Source of the DNA: an uncultured Clostridium sp.
GTDB taxonomy: Bacteria > Bacillota > Clostridia > Lachnospirales > Lachnospiraceae
Direction of reading: 5' to 3'
NCBI GenBank assembly: GCA_902496665.1
Contig: CABVBU010000001.1
Span: 62,001 to 126,000 of the forward strand
Length of the DNA stretch: 64,000 nucleotides
Made by a program: the position numbers and the translations under genes. A model generated the notes under the pieces. The model was not told the origin of the DNA. It worked only from the letters and a program-made list of their open reading frames with translations, and did not search any database. Shown here one piece after another: positions 34,732 through 42,668 of the stretch (position 1 is its first letter; every line of letters starts with the position of its first letter).

Positions 34732-34899
34732 ACGGGAAGTGCGAACTCCACTTCGTTCCGTTTGCACAGCGTAACGGGAACCGCGAACTCCGCTGCGCTA
34801 CGTTTGCGTAGCGTGACGGGAAGTGCGAACTCCATTTCATTCCGTTTGCACAGCGTAACGGGAACCGCGAACTTCGCTGCGCTACGTTTGCGTAGCGTA
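34732..34899. repeat. Four tandem 42-bp repeats with hairpin potential
   Basis: Units at 34732-34773, 34774-34815, 34816-34857 and 34858-34899 alternate between two versions (a, b, a, b), so the array is also two 84-bp units. Each begins ACGGGAA and contains GCGAACT. Version b carries CGCTACG-TTTG-CGTAGCG, a perfect hairpin. The array sits between aldolase and kinase genes of one minus-strand operon. Confidence 0.9.
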
Positions 34900-34923
34900 A
34901 AATTGCACGTTGTGCAATTTTAC

Positions 34924-35883
34924 TTATTTCTGTACAAGATGTACTGCGAAGCCGCCGATCTCGTCTGCGAGATAGATTGCTGTCATCTTGTCGCCTTTGA
35001 ACTTAGCGGACTCTTCGTTGAACTTGTAGCCCATCATCTCAAGGTAGTTCTTAGCTCTTACTACAGAGTTTGTAGCAACGGCAATATGACCCTTGGAGCC
35101 AAGTCCCTTGGACTTCATAGCCTCAACAGCGGTTCCTGCGAATACGGAGCTGTTGCCGACTTTCTTTGTGAATCCGAACAGACCGTCGAATGCGTCAGCA
35201 GTCTTTTCAGCTTCTGTCTCGCTGTCGCAGTTAATTCCGATATGAGCAAGCTCAAAACCGAGCATTGTCTGAACAGCTTCCTTTGTAAGGTCGCGGATCT
35301 TATCGAACTCACCAGCAGCTACGAGGTCTTTCTTAACCATCCAGCTTCCGCCGCAAGCAAGGATCTTGTCGAATGCAAGGTAGGAGTTGATGTTCTTAGC
35401 GTTGATTCCGCCTGTCGGCATGAACTTCATCTGTGTGTACGGAGCTGCCATAGCTTTGATCATGTTGATTCCGCCAGCCTGCTCAGCCGGGAAGAATTTA
35501 ACAACATCAAGGCCAAGGGAGATCGCCATCTCAACATCGCTCGGATTGGAAGTACCCGGAGTTACCGGAATTCCCTTATCTACACAGTATTTAACAACGG
35601 TCGGGTTTAAGCCCGGGCTTACGATGAATTTTGCGCCTGCGTTTACTGCACGGTCAACCTGCTCTGTTGTAAGAACAGTACCTGCGCCAACTAACATCTC
35701 CGGGAATTCTTTTGCCATAATACGGATGGACTCTTCTGCTGCAGCGGTACGGAATGTAACCTCAGCACACGGAAGACCGCCCTCGCAAAGTGCCTTTGCA
35801 AGCGGTGCTGCGTCCTTTGCATCGTCAAGTACAACAACCGGAACAATACCAATTTTCTGGATCTTCTCTAAAACTTCGTTCAT
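34924..35883 (-). CDS. KHG/KDPG aldolase fused to a VOC (glyoxalase-like) domain
   Basis: 319 residues, about 100 longer than a plain KDPG aldolase. Residues 1-213 are the aldolase: Glu41 (AEVTFRT), Arg45, VGAGTVLT and the Schiff-base Lys129 in VVKFFPAE. From about 214 the sequence changes to a VOC-like module (LAHIGINCDSETEAEKTADAF ... GFAVHLVQK) with beta-alpha-beta-beta-beta layout. I recall this fusion in several Clostridia. A role for the VOC part, perhaps in binding or regulation, is unknown. It is the first gene of a two-gene operon with kdgK. The ATG has AAAGGAG 10 bases upstream. Confidence 0.9.
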   Translation of the reverse strand: MNEVLEKIQKIGIVPVVVLDDAKDAAPLAKALCEGGLPCAEVTFRTAAAEESIRIMAKEFPEMLVGAGTVLTTEQVDRAVNAGAKFIVSPGLNPTVVKYCVDKGIPVTPGTSNPSDVEMAISLGLDVVKFFPAEQAGGINMIKAMAAPYTQMKFMPTGGINAKNINSYLAFDKILACGGSWMVKKDLVAAGEFDKIRDLTKEAVQTMLGFELAHIGINCDSETEAEKTADAFDGLFGFTKKVGNSSVFAGTAVEAMKSKGLGSKGHIAVATNSVVRAKNYLEMMGYKFNEESAKFKGDKMTAIYLADEIGGFAVHLVQK

Positions 35884-35978
35884 GATTCCTGTCTCCTTTT
35901 TTGCTTTATAAATTTAGGAAATTCAGTTTTAGTCAATAATCAAGTCATATTGAGTCTTAATACCGAGTTTCATAATAC

Positions 35979-36043
35979 GGAACTAAGTTTCGCATTGCGG
36001 TATCATCTAAATTAGATTATACTCATGAGATTCGAATTGTCAA
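35979..36043 (-). promoter_or_regulatory. Promoter and operator of the aldolase-kdgK operon
   Basis: On the minus strand TTGACA (36043-36038), 16 bases, TATAAT (36021-36016) give a strong promoter with start near 36009. Downstream, GGAAC-TAA-GTTTC (35979-35991, plus-strand reading) is an imperfect palindrome placed to block transcription; two related direct repeats (GTTTCATAATACGG and GTTTCGCATTGCGG) overlap it. An IclR/KdgR-type repressor would fit. Confidence 0.6.
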
Positions 36044-36239
36044 TAGCGAAAAAGCCTAATTTTACTGGATTTTCTGAGTAAAACTGCCGAAAAACAAATC
36101 GCTTCATTTTATTATGGAAGTGTGGTAAACTATAAAAAGTAAAAAACAAGGAAACCATAAGAGCAGAAAAACATTTCCTGTGAAAGACCGGGAACGGCTG
36201 CCGGAGATGAGCGGCAGTTAGAAAGGGAAAAACAATTAT

Positions 36240-37169
36240 ATGGATATACAGTTTCAGAAGCTGGGCGCCGAGAATTTTACGGAACTCAGTAAGTATTATG
36301 GAAGGCGCCACGACAATACATGCGACAGTGTGATGCTTGACAATTTTCTCTGGGCGGATTATTATCATGTCCACTTTTGCGAGAGAGATGATAAGGCAGT
36401 TCTCTGGACTATGAAGATTTTAGGAAAGATGTATGCCTCTCTTCCTGTGTGCGCCATTGAGGACATGCCCCACTACTTTAAAGAGATTGAACAATATTTC
36501 AACGAGAACCTTCATCTGCCGCTTGAGATCTACTTGGCGGACCAGGAGGCGGTGGACTATTTAAATCTCCCGGTGGACCGCTACTCCGTAACGGAGCTTC
36601 CGGATGCAAAGGACTACCTTTACAGCGCAGAGGCGTTGAAGACATTGTCCGGAAAAGCGCTTCACAAGAAGAAAAACAACTTAAACGCGTTCAAAAAAGC
36701 ATATGAGGGCCGGTATGAATACCGGACGCTCTGCTGTTCGGATGGCTGTGAGGTGTGGAAGTTCCTTGATAAATGGAGAGAGGGAAAAGGCCAGGAGGTC
36801 GAGGGACACTTGGATTATGAAGTGGAAGGAATCCACGAGATCTTAAGGAACTGCTCGATGCTTTCGGTCCGCATGGGCGGAATCTATGTGGATGAACAGC
36901 TGGAGGCGTTCTCCATCGGAAGCTATAATAATAAGGAAAAGATGGCGATCATCCACATCGAAAAGGCGAACCCGGAGATGCGCGGACTTTACCAGATGAT
37001 CAACCAGCAGTTCCTGATCCATGAATTCCCGGAAGCGGAGATCGTAAACCGCGAGGATGATATGGGACTCCCGGGACTCCGTCAGGCGAAGATGTCCTAT
37101 GCGCCGATGGATTTTGCGAGAAAGTATCGGATTAAACAGTTAGATTTTGAGGCACAGAGCGCGGAGTAA
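36240..37169 (+). CDS. DUF2156-domain protein
   Basis: 309 residues matching the DUF2156 family, which shares the GNAT-like double fold of the lysyl-phosphatidylglycerol synthase C-terminus. Visible features are LHKKKNNLNAFKKAY (about 140-155), FLDKWREGKG, a conserved SIGSYNNKEKMAIIHIEKANPEMRGLYQMINQQFL block (about 220-255) and VNREDDMGLPGLRQAK near the end. It has no membrane segment, unlike MprF. It would be a soluble aminoacyl- or acyl-transferase, but the acceptor is unknown. The next gene, a GNAT, begins 3 bases after the stop, so the two are one transcript. Confidence 0.85.
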   Translation: MDIQFQKLGAENFTELSKYYGRRHDNTCDSVMLDNFLWADYYHVHFCERDDKAVLWTMKILGKMYASLPVCAIEDMPHYFKEIEQYFNENLHLPLEIYLADQEAVDYLNLPVDRYSVTELPDAKDYLYSAEALKTLSGKALHKKKNNLNAFKKAYEGRYEYRTLCCSDGCEVWKFLDKWREGKGQEVEGHLDYEVEGIHEILRNCSMLSVRMGGIYVDEQLEAFSIGSYNNKEKMAIIHIEKANPEMRGLYQMINQQFLIHEFPEAEIVNREDDMGLPGLRQAKMSYAPMDFARKYRIKQLDFEAQSAE

Positions 37170-37172
37170 AGT

Positions 37173-38198
37173 ATGATACGGTATTTGGAGACAGAAGAAA
37201 AGGGAAGATGCCTGGATCTCTGGAGAGAGGCGTTCCCAGAAGATTCCACGGAATTTTGTGATTATTATTTTAAGGAAAAAATGAAGGACAACAAGGTACT
37301 TGTCCGGGAGGAGAACGGTGAGATCGTATCCATGCTCCACCGGAACCCGTACAGGATCTATATGCGGGGAAGTGAGGCTGTGTGCGACTACATCGTCGGC
37401 GTTTCCACACTGGTTGCTGAGCGCCACAAGGGATACATGAGAAGTCTCATGCTGGCGATGCTGCGGGATATGCAGGAAGAGCGGATGCCGTTTACGTTCC
37501 TGATGCCGGCGAGAGAGTCCCTGTACCGTCCGTATGATTTCCGGTATATTTATGATCAGCCGCGCTGGGTCCTCAAATATAATCCGCATATCCACAGGGA
37601 ACCCTGCAACTTAAAAACGCTGGGCGCGGACCTGGCGGAGTGGCAGACGGCATGGTTAAAGAGAAAATATGAGGTCTTTGCGATCCGTGACGAGGCGTAT
37701 TTACAGCGGATGGAAAAGGAACTTGCCAGCGAGAACGGAACCTGCACGCTGCTCTACGACGATGACTGGTTTATCGGAATGCAGAGCGAGTGGGGCTTAA
37801 AGGAGCGGGAGATGCGATATCTCTACACCGGAGAGCACTACCGGAGTGAGGCAGGACGGAAACCGGCGATCATGGCGAGAATTGTCTGTATGCCGGAGTT
37901 TGTAGCGAATATCCATCTGTCGGAGGACTGTCCCCAGGATGAGGTGACGGTGGAGATCGGAATCAACGACCTCTTCGTGCCCCAGAACCAGGGCGCATGG
38001 CTGTGGCATCTGACGAAATACGGTTCCAGGATGACCCAGGAGTCCCGGTTTATCGCAAAGGGAAAGATGGAAGTCCTGACGATCTCGGAGCTCACCGAGT
38101 GGCTGTTCGGATATCGGACGCCGGATCAGGTGAAGAAGATCCCGTATGGGGAGTATATTGAGCCATTTCGTGGGGTGTTCTTAGATGAAGTTGTATAA
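37173..38198 (+). CDS. Eis-like GNAT N-acetyltransferase
   Basis: 341 residues, the length of two-domain Eis-type acetyltransferases. The N-terminal GNAT holds YIVGVSTLVAERHKGYMRSLMLAML (acetyl-CoA site, RHKGYM in place of the usual RGKGIG) and MPARESLYRPYDFRYI. The C-terminal domain (about 260-341) matches the sterol-carrier-like part of Eis (TISELTEWLFGYRTP). Substrate may be an aminoglycoside-like amine or a protein. The gene is 3 bases after the DUF2156 gene, suggesting a joint task in acylation of an amine. Downstream are elements B and R4. Confidence 0.85.
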   Translation: MIRYLETEEKGRCLDLWREAFPEDSTEFCDYYFKEKMKDNKVLVREENGEIVSMLHRNPYRIYMRGSEAVCDYIVGVSTLVAERHKGYMRSLMLAMLRDMQEERMPFTFLMPARESLYRPYDFRYIYDQPRWVLKYNPHIHREPCNLKTLGADLAEWQTAWLKRKYEVFAIRDEAYLQRMEKELASENGTCTLLYDDDWFIGMQSEWGLKEREMRYLYTGEHYRSEAGRKPAIMARIVCMPEFVANIHLSEDCPQDEVTVEIGINDLFVPQNQGAWLWHLTKYGSRMTQESRFIAKGKMEVLTISELTEWLFGYRTPDQVKKIPYGEYIEPFRGVFLDEVV

Positions 38199-38247
38199 AT
38201 GATATCAGGTGCATGATCCGCTGACAGCAAAGCAAAAAAGCGCAAGA

Positions 38248-38327
38248 TATCAGATGTGAGATGACTCCCACCTCTTTAGGTGGCGGGCAGCAAATTAGTA
38301 TCAGCGGTGGAGTCAATCCCCGTCTGA
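38248..38327 (+). repeat. Structured element B upstream of the sirtuin gene
   Basis: Stem GACTCC (38263-38268) with GGAGTC (38309-38314), hairpin CCACCT-CTTT-AGGTGG, then CAGCAAATTAGTATCAGCGG. It aligns with element A (22757-22847, minus). Base changes keep pairing: the CCACCT stem has A-U where A has G-U, and the outer stem has C-G where A has U-G. An outer arm ATATCAGA (38248-38255) with TCTGACAT closes it with one mismatch. Confidence 0.6.
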
Positions 38328-38351
38328 CATAGCCTCTGGCAGGATTGCTTA

Positions 38352-38421
38352 AGATGCGCAAAAGAAGTAAGTCATGTTTTGATGATGCGCATCTCGCAGC
38401 AAGAATGCTGAGACATTCTTG
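38352..38421 (+). repeat. Probable degenerate copy of the dispersed hairpin element
   Basis: AGATGCGCA (38352-38360) and TGCGCATCT (38386-38394) form an inverted repeat, and CAAGAATG-CTGAG-ACATTCTTG (about 38400-38420) a hairpin. ATGATGCGCATCTCGCAGCAAGA resembles H3 of the elements at 48919 and 51735, and the last hairpin resembles the terminator at 51841. Confidence 0.4.
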
Positions 38422-38444
38422 AATACAGGAAGGAGAGATTTGTC

Positions 38445-39167
38445 ATGACAGAGCGGGAAACATTAAAAAAATGGCTGGATGAGAGCAATAATATCGTATT
38501 TTTCGGCGGGGCCGGCGTGTCCACGGAGAGCCATATTCCGGATTTCAGGAGTACGGACGGGCTGTACAACCAGCAGTATGATTATCCGCCGGAGACGATC
38601 TTAAGCCATTCCTTCTATATGAGAAAGCCGGAGGAATTTTACAGATTCTACCGGAACAAGATGCTGTTTCCGAACGCAGAGCCGAATCGGGCGCACAAGG
38701 CGTTAGCGAAGCTTGAGGAAATGGGAAAATTAAAGGCGGTCGTAACACAGAATATCGACGGACTGCATCAGAAAGCAGGCAGCAGGGAGGTTTTAGAACT
38801 TCATGGTTCCGTACTACGGAATTACTGTACGCGCTGCGGAAAGTTCTATGGGCTGGATGCAATCTTAAATTCTACGGGAATTCCGAAATGTACCTGCGGC
38901 GGAACGATCAAGCCGGATGTAGTCCTCTATGAGGAAGGTTTGGATCAGGAGACCATCGAGAAATCCGTGAATTATATCGCGAACGCGGACGTGCTGATCA
39001 TCGGCGGAACGTCCCTCACGGTATATCCTGCAGCAGGTCTCATTGATTATTACCGGGGACATAAGCTGGTCCTCATCAATAAATCCGTGACACCGATGGA
39101 TAACCGCGCGGATCTTGTGATCAGCGGACCGATCGGGGAGGTTCTCGGGGATGCAGTCGGCGTGTGA
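38445..39167 (+). CDS. cobB: NAD-dependent protein deacylase (sirtuin)
   Basis: 240 residues. The NAD-binding GGAGVSTESHIPDFRS, the QNIDGLHQ segment, the catalytic His in LELHGS and a zinc ribbon CTRC/CTCGG (near residues 128-150) are all intact, as is GGTSLTVYPAAGL. It would remove acetyl or longer acyl groups from lysines while consuming NAD. GGAAGGAGAG lies before the ATG. The 5' region is unusual, with two structured elements in 200 bases. Two acyltransferase genes lie upstream, which makes a functional link with acylation plausible but unproven. Confidence 0.92.
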   Translation: MTERETLKKWLDESNNIVFFGGAGVSTESHIPDFRSTDGLYNQQYDYPPETILSHSFYMRKPEEFYRFYRNKMLFPNAEPNRAHKALAKLEEMGKLKAVVTQNIDGLHQKAGSREVLELHGSVLRNYCTRCGKFYGLDAILNSTGIPKCTCGGTIKPDVVLYEEGLDQETIEKSVNYIANADVLIIGGTSLTVYPAAGLIDYYRGHKLVLINKSVTPMDNRADLVISGPIGEVLGDAVGV

Positions 39168-39262
39168 TTCCGGAAAGAATATCAGGGTCAGAAACAGCGA
39201 CTATGCCGGGATAAATGCGGAGTATTGCATGCGGCGGAACGATGAAATATGGAGGCAGAGAT

Positions 39263-40252
39263 ATGTATCAGGCAGCTGAAGATCGGTATGATTCTATGGA
39301 ATACAGGCGCTGCGGAAGAAGCGGATTGAAGCTTCCGCGGATCGCGCTGGGACTTTGGCAGAATTTTGGATTGGAGAAGACGATCGCGGAACAGGAGGAG
39401 ATCCTGTGCTATGCTTTCGACAGCGGAATCACACATTTTGACCTTGCGAACAACTACGGACATCCGGCAAACGGCCTTGCAGAGAAAAACTTCGGACAGG
39501 CGTTGAAGGACTGTCTTGGTACATACCGGGATGAGCTTGTGATCTCTACGAAAGCCGGTTACGATATGTGGCCGGGACCTTACGGAAACTGGGGTTCCAG
39601 AAAGTATCTGATGGCGAGTCTCGACCAGAGCTTAAAGCGTATGGGACTGGATTATGTGGATATTTTCTACCACCACAGACCGGACCCGGAGACACCGCTG
39701 GAGGAGACCATGGGAGCACTCAGCGACATCGTCCGCAGCGGAAAGGCGCTTTACGTCGGACTTTCCAATTATAAGGAGGAAGAGACGAGAAAAGCGGTCA
39801 GGATCTTAAAGGAAAACGGAACGCCGTGCCTGATCCATCAGCCGCGCTATAATATGCTGGAGCGCTGGGTGGAGGACGGTTTACTCTCCGCGCTGGACGA
39901 AAACGGTGTAGGATGTATCTGCTTTTCCCCGCTCGCCCAGGGAGCGCTGACAGATAAATACCTGAAGGGAATCCCGGCAGGTTCCCGCGCGTCCCGTGAT
40001 GGAACGACAGTGGCGCAGCGGTATCTTTCTGATGAACAATTAGAAAAAATCAAACAATTAAACCAATTTGCGGAAGAACGCGGACAGACATTGGCCCAGA
40101 TGGCTATCGCCTGGATCTTACGCCGCCCGGAGGTGACAACGGTTCTGGTGGGTGCCAGCAGGGTTTCACAGCTGGATAACAGTCTTGCGGCGCTTGGGTG
40201 CACGGGATTTTCGGAGGATGAGCTGAAAAGGATCGACGAGATTCTGGCATAA
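39263..40252 (+). CDS. Aldo/keto reductase (YghZ-like)
   Basis: 329 residues. The AKR motifs are present: FDLANNYGHPANGLAEKNFG (catalytic Asp/Tyr), ISTKAGYDMWPGPYGNWGSRK (Lys), YHHRPDPETPLEE and CFSPLAQGALTDKYL, with an NADPH-binding VLVGASRVSQLDNSL near the end. It resembles YghZ, an L-glyceraldehyde 3-phosphate or methylglyoxal reductase. ATG 39263 follows GGAGG by 7 bases; the longer frame to 39215 is not supported. It is separate from the sirtuin gene by 95 bases and shares no evident function with it. Confidence 0.9.
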   Translation: MYQAAEDRYDSMEYRRCGRSGLKLPRIALGLWQNFGLEKTIAEQEEILCYAFDSGITHFDLANNYGHPANGLAEKNFGQALKDCLGTYRDELVISTKAGYDMWPGPYGNWGSRKYLMASLDQSLKRMGLDYVDIFYHHRPDPETPLEETMGALSDIVRSGKALYVGLSNYKEEETRKAVRILKENGTPCLIHQPRYNMLERWVEDGLLSALDENGVGCICFSPLAQGALTDKYLKGIPAGSRASRDGTTVAQRYLSDEQLEKIKQLNQFAEERGQTLAQMAIAWILRRPEVTTVLVGASRVSQLDNSLAALGCTGFSEDELKRIDEILA

Positions 40253-40361
40253 AAGAACTTAGAACAGGATCAACACGCAGAAAACGTATAGAGCGTGAAA
40301 ATTTGTAAGAAATAAGAGAGCGTTTGAGAAGACAGGTTTCAGGCAACAGGAGAAGTAACGA

Positions 40362-40559
40362 ATGGTATATGAAGTAGGCGATATCGTAAAATTAAAGAAA
40401 CCGCATCCCTGCGGCAGTCAGGAATGGGAAATCCTGCGCGTGGGCGCAGACTTCCGCTTAAAATGCATGGGCTGCGGCCATATGGTCATGGTGACGAGAC
40501 GGCTGGTGGAGAAGAATACCAGAGGACTTAGGAAGCCGGATGGGACGGAAGTAAAGTAA
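40362..40559 (+). CDS. DUF951 family small protein
   Basis: 65 residues. The whole protein matches the DUF951 family: VGDIVKLKKPHPCGSQEWEILRVGADFRLKCMGCGH and VTRRLVEKNTR. The layout, an SH3-like barrel with conserved Cys-Gly and CxGCG-like zinc-type pairs, is conserved among Firmicutes and often located near parB, ychF or rpsF genes. Function is unknown; nucleic-acid or protein binding is plausible. GGAGAAG precedes the ATG. A strong terminator follows. Confidence 0.85.
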   Translation: MVYEVGDIVKLKKPHPCGSQEWEILRVGADFRLKCMGCGHMVMVTRRLVEKNTRGLRKPDGTEVK

Positions 40560-40591
40560 GAAAAATTCGATTATTAAAGAAAGCAAATACG

Positions 40592-40655
40592 AAAGCCAGT
40601 CACAGAGATCCATCAGATGGTGTATCATGATGGAGATCCTGTGGCTGGCTTTTTC
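40592..40655 (+). terminator. Intrinsic terminator after the DUF951 gene
   Basis: AAAGCCAGTCACAG (40592-40605) pairs with CTGTGGCTGGCTTT (40639-40652, one G-U), with more pairing inside, followed by TT. The remaining bases to 40833 show nothing I can name. Confidence 0.85.
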
Positions 40656-40833
40656 GCTTAAAGCGGGGCGGGATTATGGACCGAATCGTGACGGTGATTC
40701 CCTGCTTGTGGTCAGCGCCCGGCGTTTTGGGGTGCCATGGTGTTGTTGGAAAATTCTTTGTTGAGGTTTGCAGCGGAAACAGTCTCCGGCGGATGGAGAG
40801 ATGCAGGAGAAATCGTTTGTGATATGTTATAGA

Positions 40834-41337
40834 CTATAAAAGCGCACAGATCTTCGCCACCGCATCCTGCGGCCCCTTGGTATTCGGGATCGCGTACTTT
40901 GCATATTTCTTATATAACCTGCGTCGCGTGAGATAGGTATTCTCGATTTCCTCTTTTGTATGGTTCTTAAATAACGGTCGTTCCGGATGTAACGCAAGAT
41001 TCCGGTAGCAGTCCTCAAACGGGCGGTCGATATAGAAGATCGTACCACTCTTTTCGAGAATCTCCCCGTTCCGGTCAAAGGTCAGCATTCCGCCGCCGGT
41101 GGAGATTACGGACGGGCCGAGGCCGCATACCTGACGGGCGATCTCATGTTCATAGTCCCGGAACAAAGATTCCCCGCCCTTTGCGAAGATCTCTGGGATC
41201 GTCATCCTGTAATGTTCGATCAGCATCTGGTCCGTATCGTAAAACGGGAGACCGAGCTGTTCGGAGAGAAGTTTTCCGATGGTGGTCTTTCCGCTGCTTG
41301 TGAAGCCGCATAAAATAATTGGATGTTCTGGTGTCAT
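40834..41337 (-). CDS. aroK: Shikimate kinase
   Basis: 167 residues, the normal length. Walker A GFTSSGKTT (about 10-18), the shikimate-binding FYDTDQMLIE with its Asp, GESLFRDYE (Arg), STGGG (GG loop) and the lid RPLFKNHTKEEIENTYLTRRRLY are all recognisable. It phosphorylates shikimate in the aromatic pathway. The ATG at 41337 has GAGAGGA upstream with 6 bases spacing; the longer frame to 41556 overlaps the LysR gene and was rejected. It lies 146 bases after the LysR gene on the same strand and may be expressed from a separate promoter. Confidence 0.9.
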   Translation of the reverse strand: MTPEHPIILCGFTSSGKTTIGKLLSEQLGLPFYDTDQMLIEHYRMTIPEIFAKGGESLFRDYEHEIARQVCGLGPSVISTGGGMLTFDRNGEILEKSGTIFYIDRPFEDCYRNLALHPERPLFKNHTKEEIENTYLTRRRLYKKYAKYAIPNTKGPQDAVAKICALL

Positions 41338-41483
41338 GTCTGGTTCCTCTCGAAAGGCCTGCGTATTCAGGCGAAAATATTCTGCGTTTTCTATCTTGCT
41401 TCGTTTGATAGAAAATGAGCTGGCTGTACCGGTTCGTAAATAAAACATATTTAAAATATCATAAATATAGTAGAAACGCAATA

Positions 41484-42389
41484 TTACTCCGACTTCAATA
41501 ATGGGTAATGCCCCAAAAACTGCTGCAGCGCCAGATTCCCGGAGGATCTTTTCCACGCTGCAATGATCTCAACGACCTCCTCTTCGCCGATCAGCGGGAT
41601 AAACACAAGGTTTTCCGCATTTGTCAGCTTATGCGTTACATAGGAGGGAATAATGGAGATCCCTTCCTCGATGGATACCATCATGAGAATGCTCTCCACA
41701 TCGTTGGAACGAAAAAAGATGTCCGGATGATATCCGGCCTGCTCATACATCTCGTAGAAGCGGAGGTCACTGACGGAATCACCGGTGCTGGACGGGGTCA
41801 TGAACAGCAGGCGTTCGCCGTGGAGCTCAGACCGCCGCAGGGATTCCCGTCTGGCAAAGGGATGATTGCTGTAAACAGCTACCATCAGCGGACTGCGTTC
41901 AATGAGCCGGTATTCAATGGAATCGTTTTTCACGAGCTCCGTGCTGTCCCAGGTGAAAATAATATCATATTCGTCCTTCAATAGTCCTGCGGCGAGAAGA
42001 TCGGTGTTCCGTCTGTAACAGGAAACAAGAATATTCGGATATTTATTATGGAAGAAACGCAGGGAGTTGGAAAAATTGCTTCGTTCAAAGCCTTTTGTAT
42101 ATCCGATCCGCAGGGTTCCTACCATACCGGTTGAAACCTCCTGAATCCGGTTTACCGCCTGATCAATGCGTCCGAGGATCGACCTTGCATCACTTAAAAA
42201 TGCACTTCCGGCCGGAGTCAGGGAGATCGGGCGGCTCGTCCGGTCAAAGAGCGGGACGCCGAGGCTGTCTTCTAATGCGCGGATCTGCTGGGTGATCGCG
42301 GTCTGGGTAATATAAAACTGGTCGGCGGCTTTCGTAAAGCTGCGGCATTCAGCGGCGGTCACAAAGTAGCGTAACTGGTTTGTGTTCAT
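41484..42389 (-). CDS. LysR family transcriptional regulator
   Basis: 301 residues. The N-terminal winged helix is classical: FVTAAECRSFTKAADQFYITQTAITQQIRALEDSLGVPLFDR. The C-terminal part is a periplasmic-binding-like effector domain (GTLRIGYTKGF, MVAVYSNHPFA, VESILMMVSIEEGISIIP). It is divergent from the sodium-coupled transporter gene at 42669, with a perfect LysR-type box between them, so it probably controls that transporter in response to its substrate and represses itself. Confidence 0.92.
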   Translation of the reverse strand: MNTNQLRYFVTAAECRSFTKAADQFYITQTAITQQIRALEDSLGVPLFDRTSRPISLTPAGSAFLSDARSILGRIDQAVNRIQEVSTGMVGTLRIGYTKGFERSNFSNSLRFFHNKYPNILVSCYRRNTDLLAAGLLKDEYDIIFTWDSTELVKNDSIEYRLIERSPLMVAVYSNHPFARRESLRRSELHGERLLFMTPSSTGDSVSDLRFYEMYEQAGYHPDIFFRSNDVESILMMVSIEEGISIIPSYVTHKLTNAENLVFIPLIGEEEVVEIIAAWKRSSGNLALQQFLGHYPLLKSE

Positions 42390-42456
42390 AAGCGCCTCCT
42401 AAAAAATAGGAATAAATCGTCCCACTCTGTGGGAAGGATCGTTACTCTTTGCAAAA

Positions 42457-42473
42457 CATAAGTTTTTCTTATG
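42457..42473. promoter_or_regulatory. LysR-type operator box
   Basis: CATAAG-TTTTT-CTTATG is a perfect 17-base palindrome of the T-N11-A class, located between the divergent LysR and transporter genes. Another CATAAG is found at 42520-42525. Confidence 0.7.
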
Positions 42474-42668
42474 ATATCATACAAAATGCGCGGTTGCAAA
42501 TCCTTTTACCGGGCGGTATCATAAGACTACTGATGCTGAACTGCGGTACAAGGGCGGATATGTTCCAAACGGAACATGCTGTACTATACAGAATACAGTG
42601 AAGGCAGCAGGACAAGAGCTGCGGATAAGACAGGCGCGGACCGCAGCCGTAAGAGGGGAGTTATGCTT

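Noticed and set aside
34762..35610. Plus-strand frame of 282 codons over the repeats and the aldolase gene
   Set aside because: It is antisense to the well-supported aldolase and its first part is only a translation of the 42-bp repeats.
40655..40833. Possible small gene between the DUF951 terminator and aroK
   Set aside because: No start with a ribosome site and no coding pattern.
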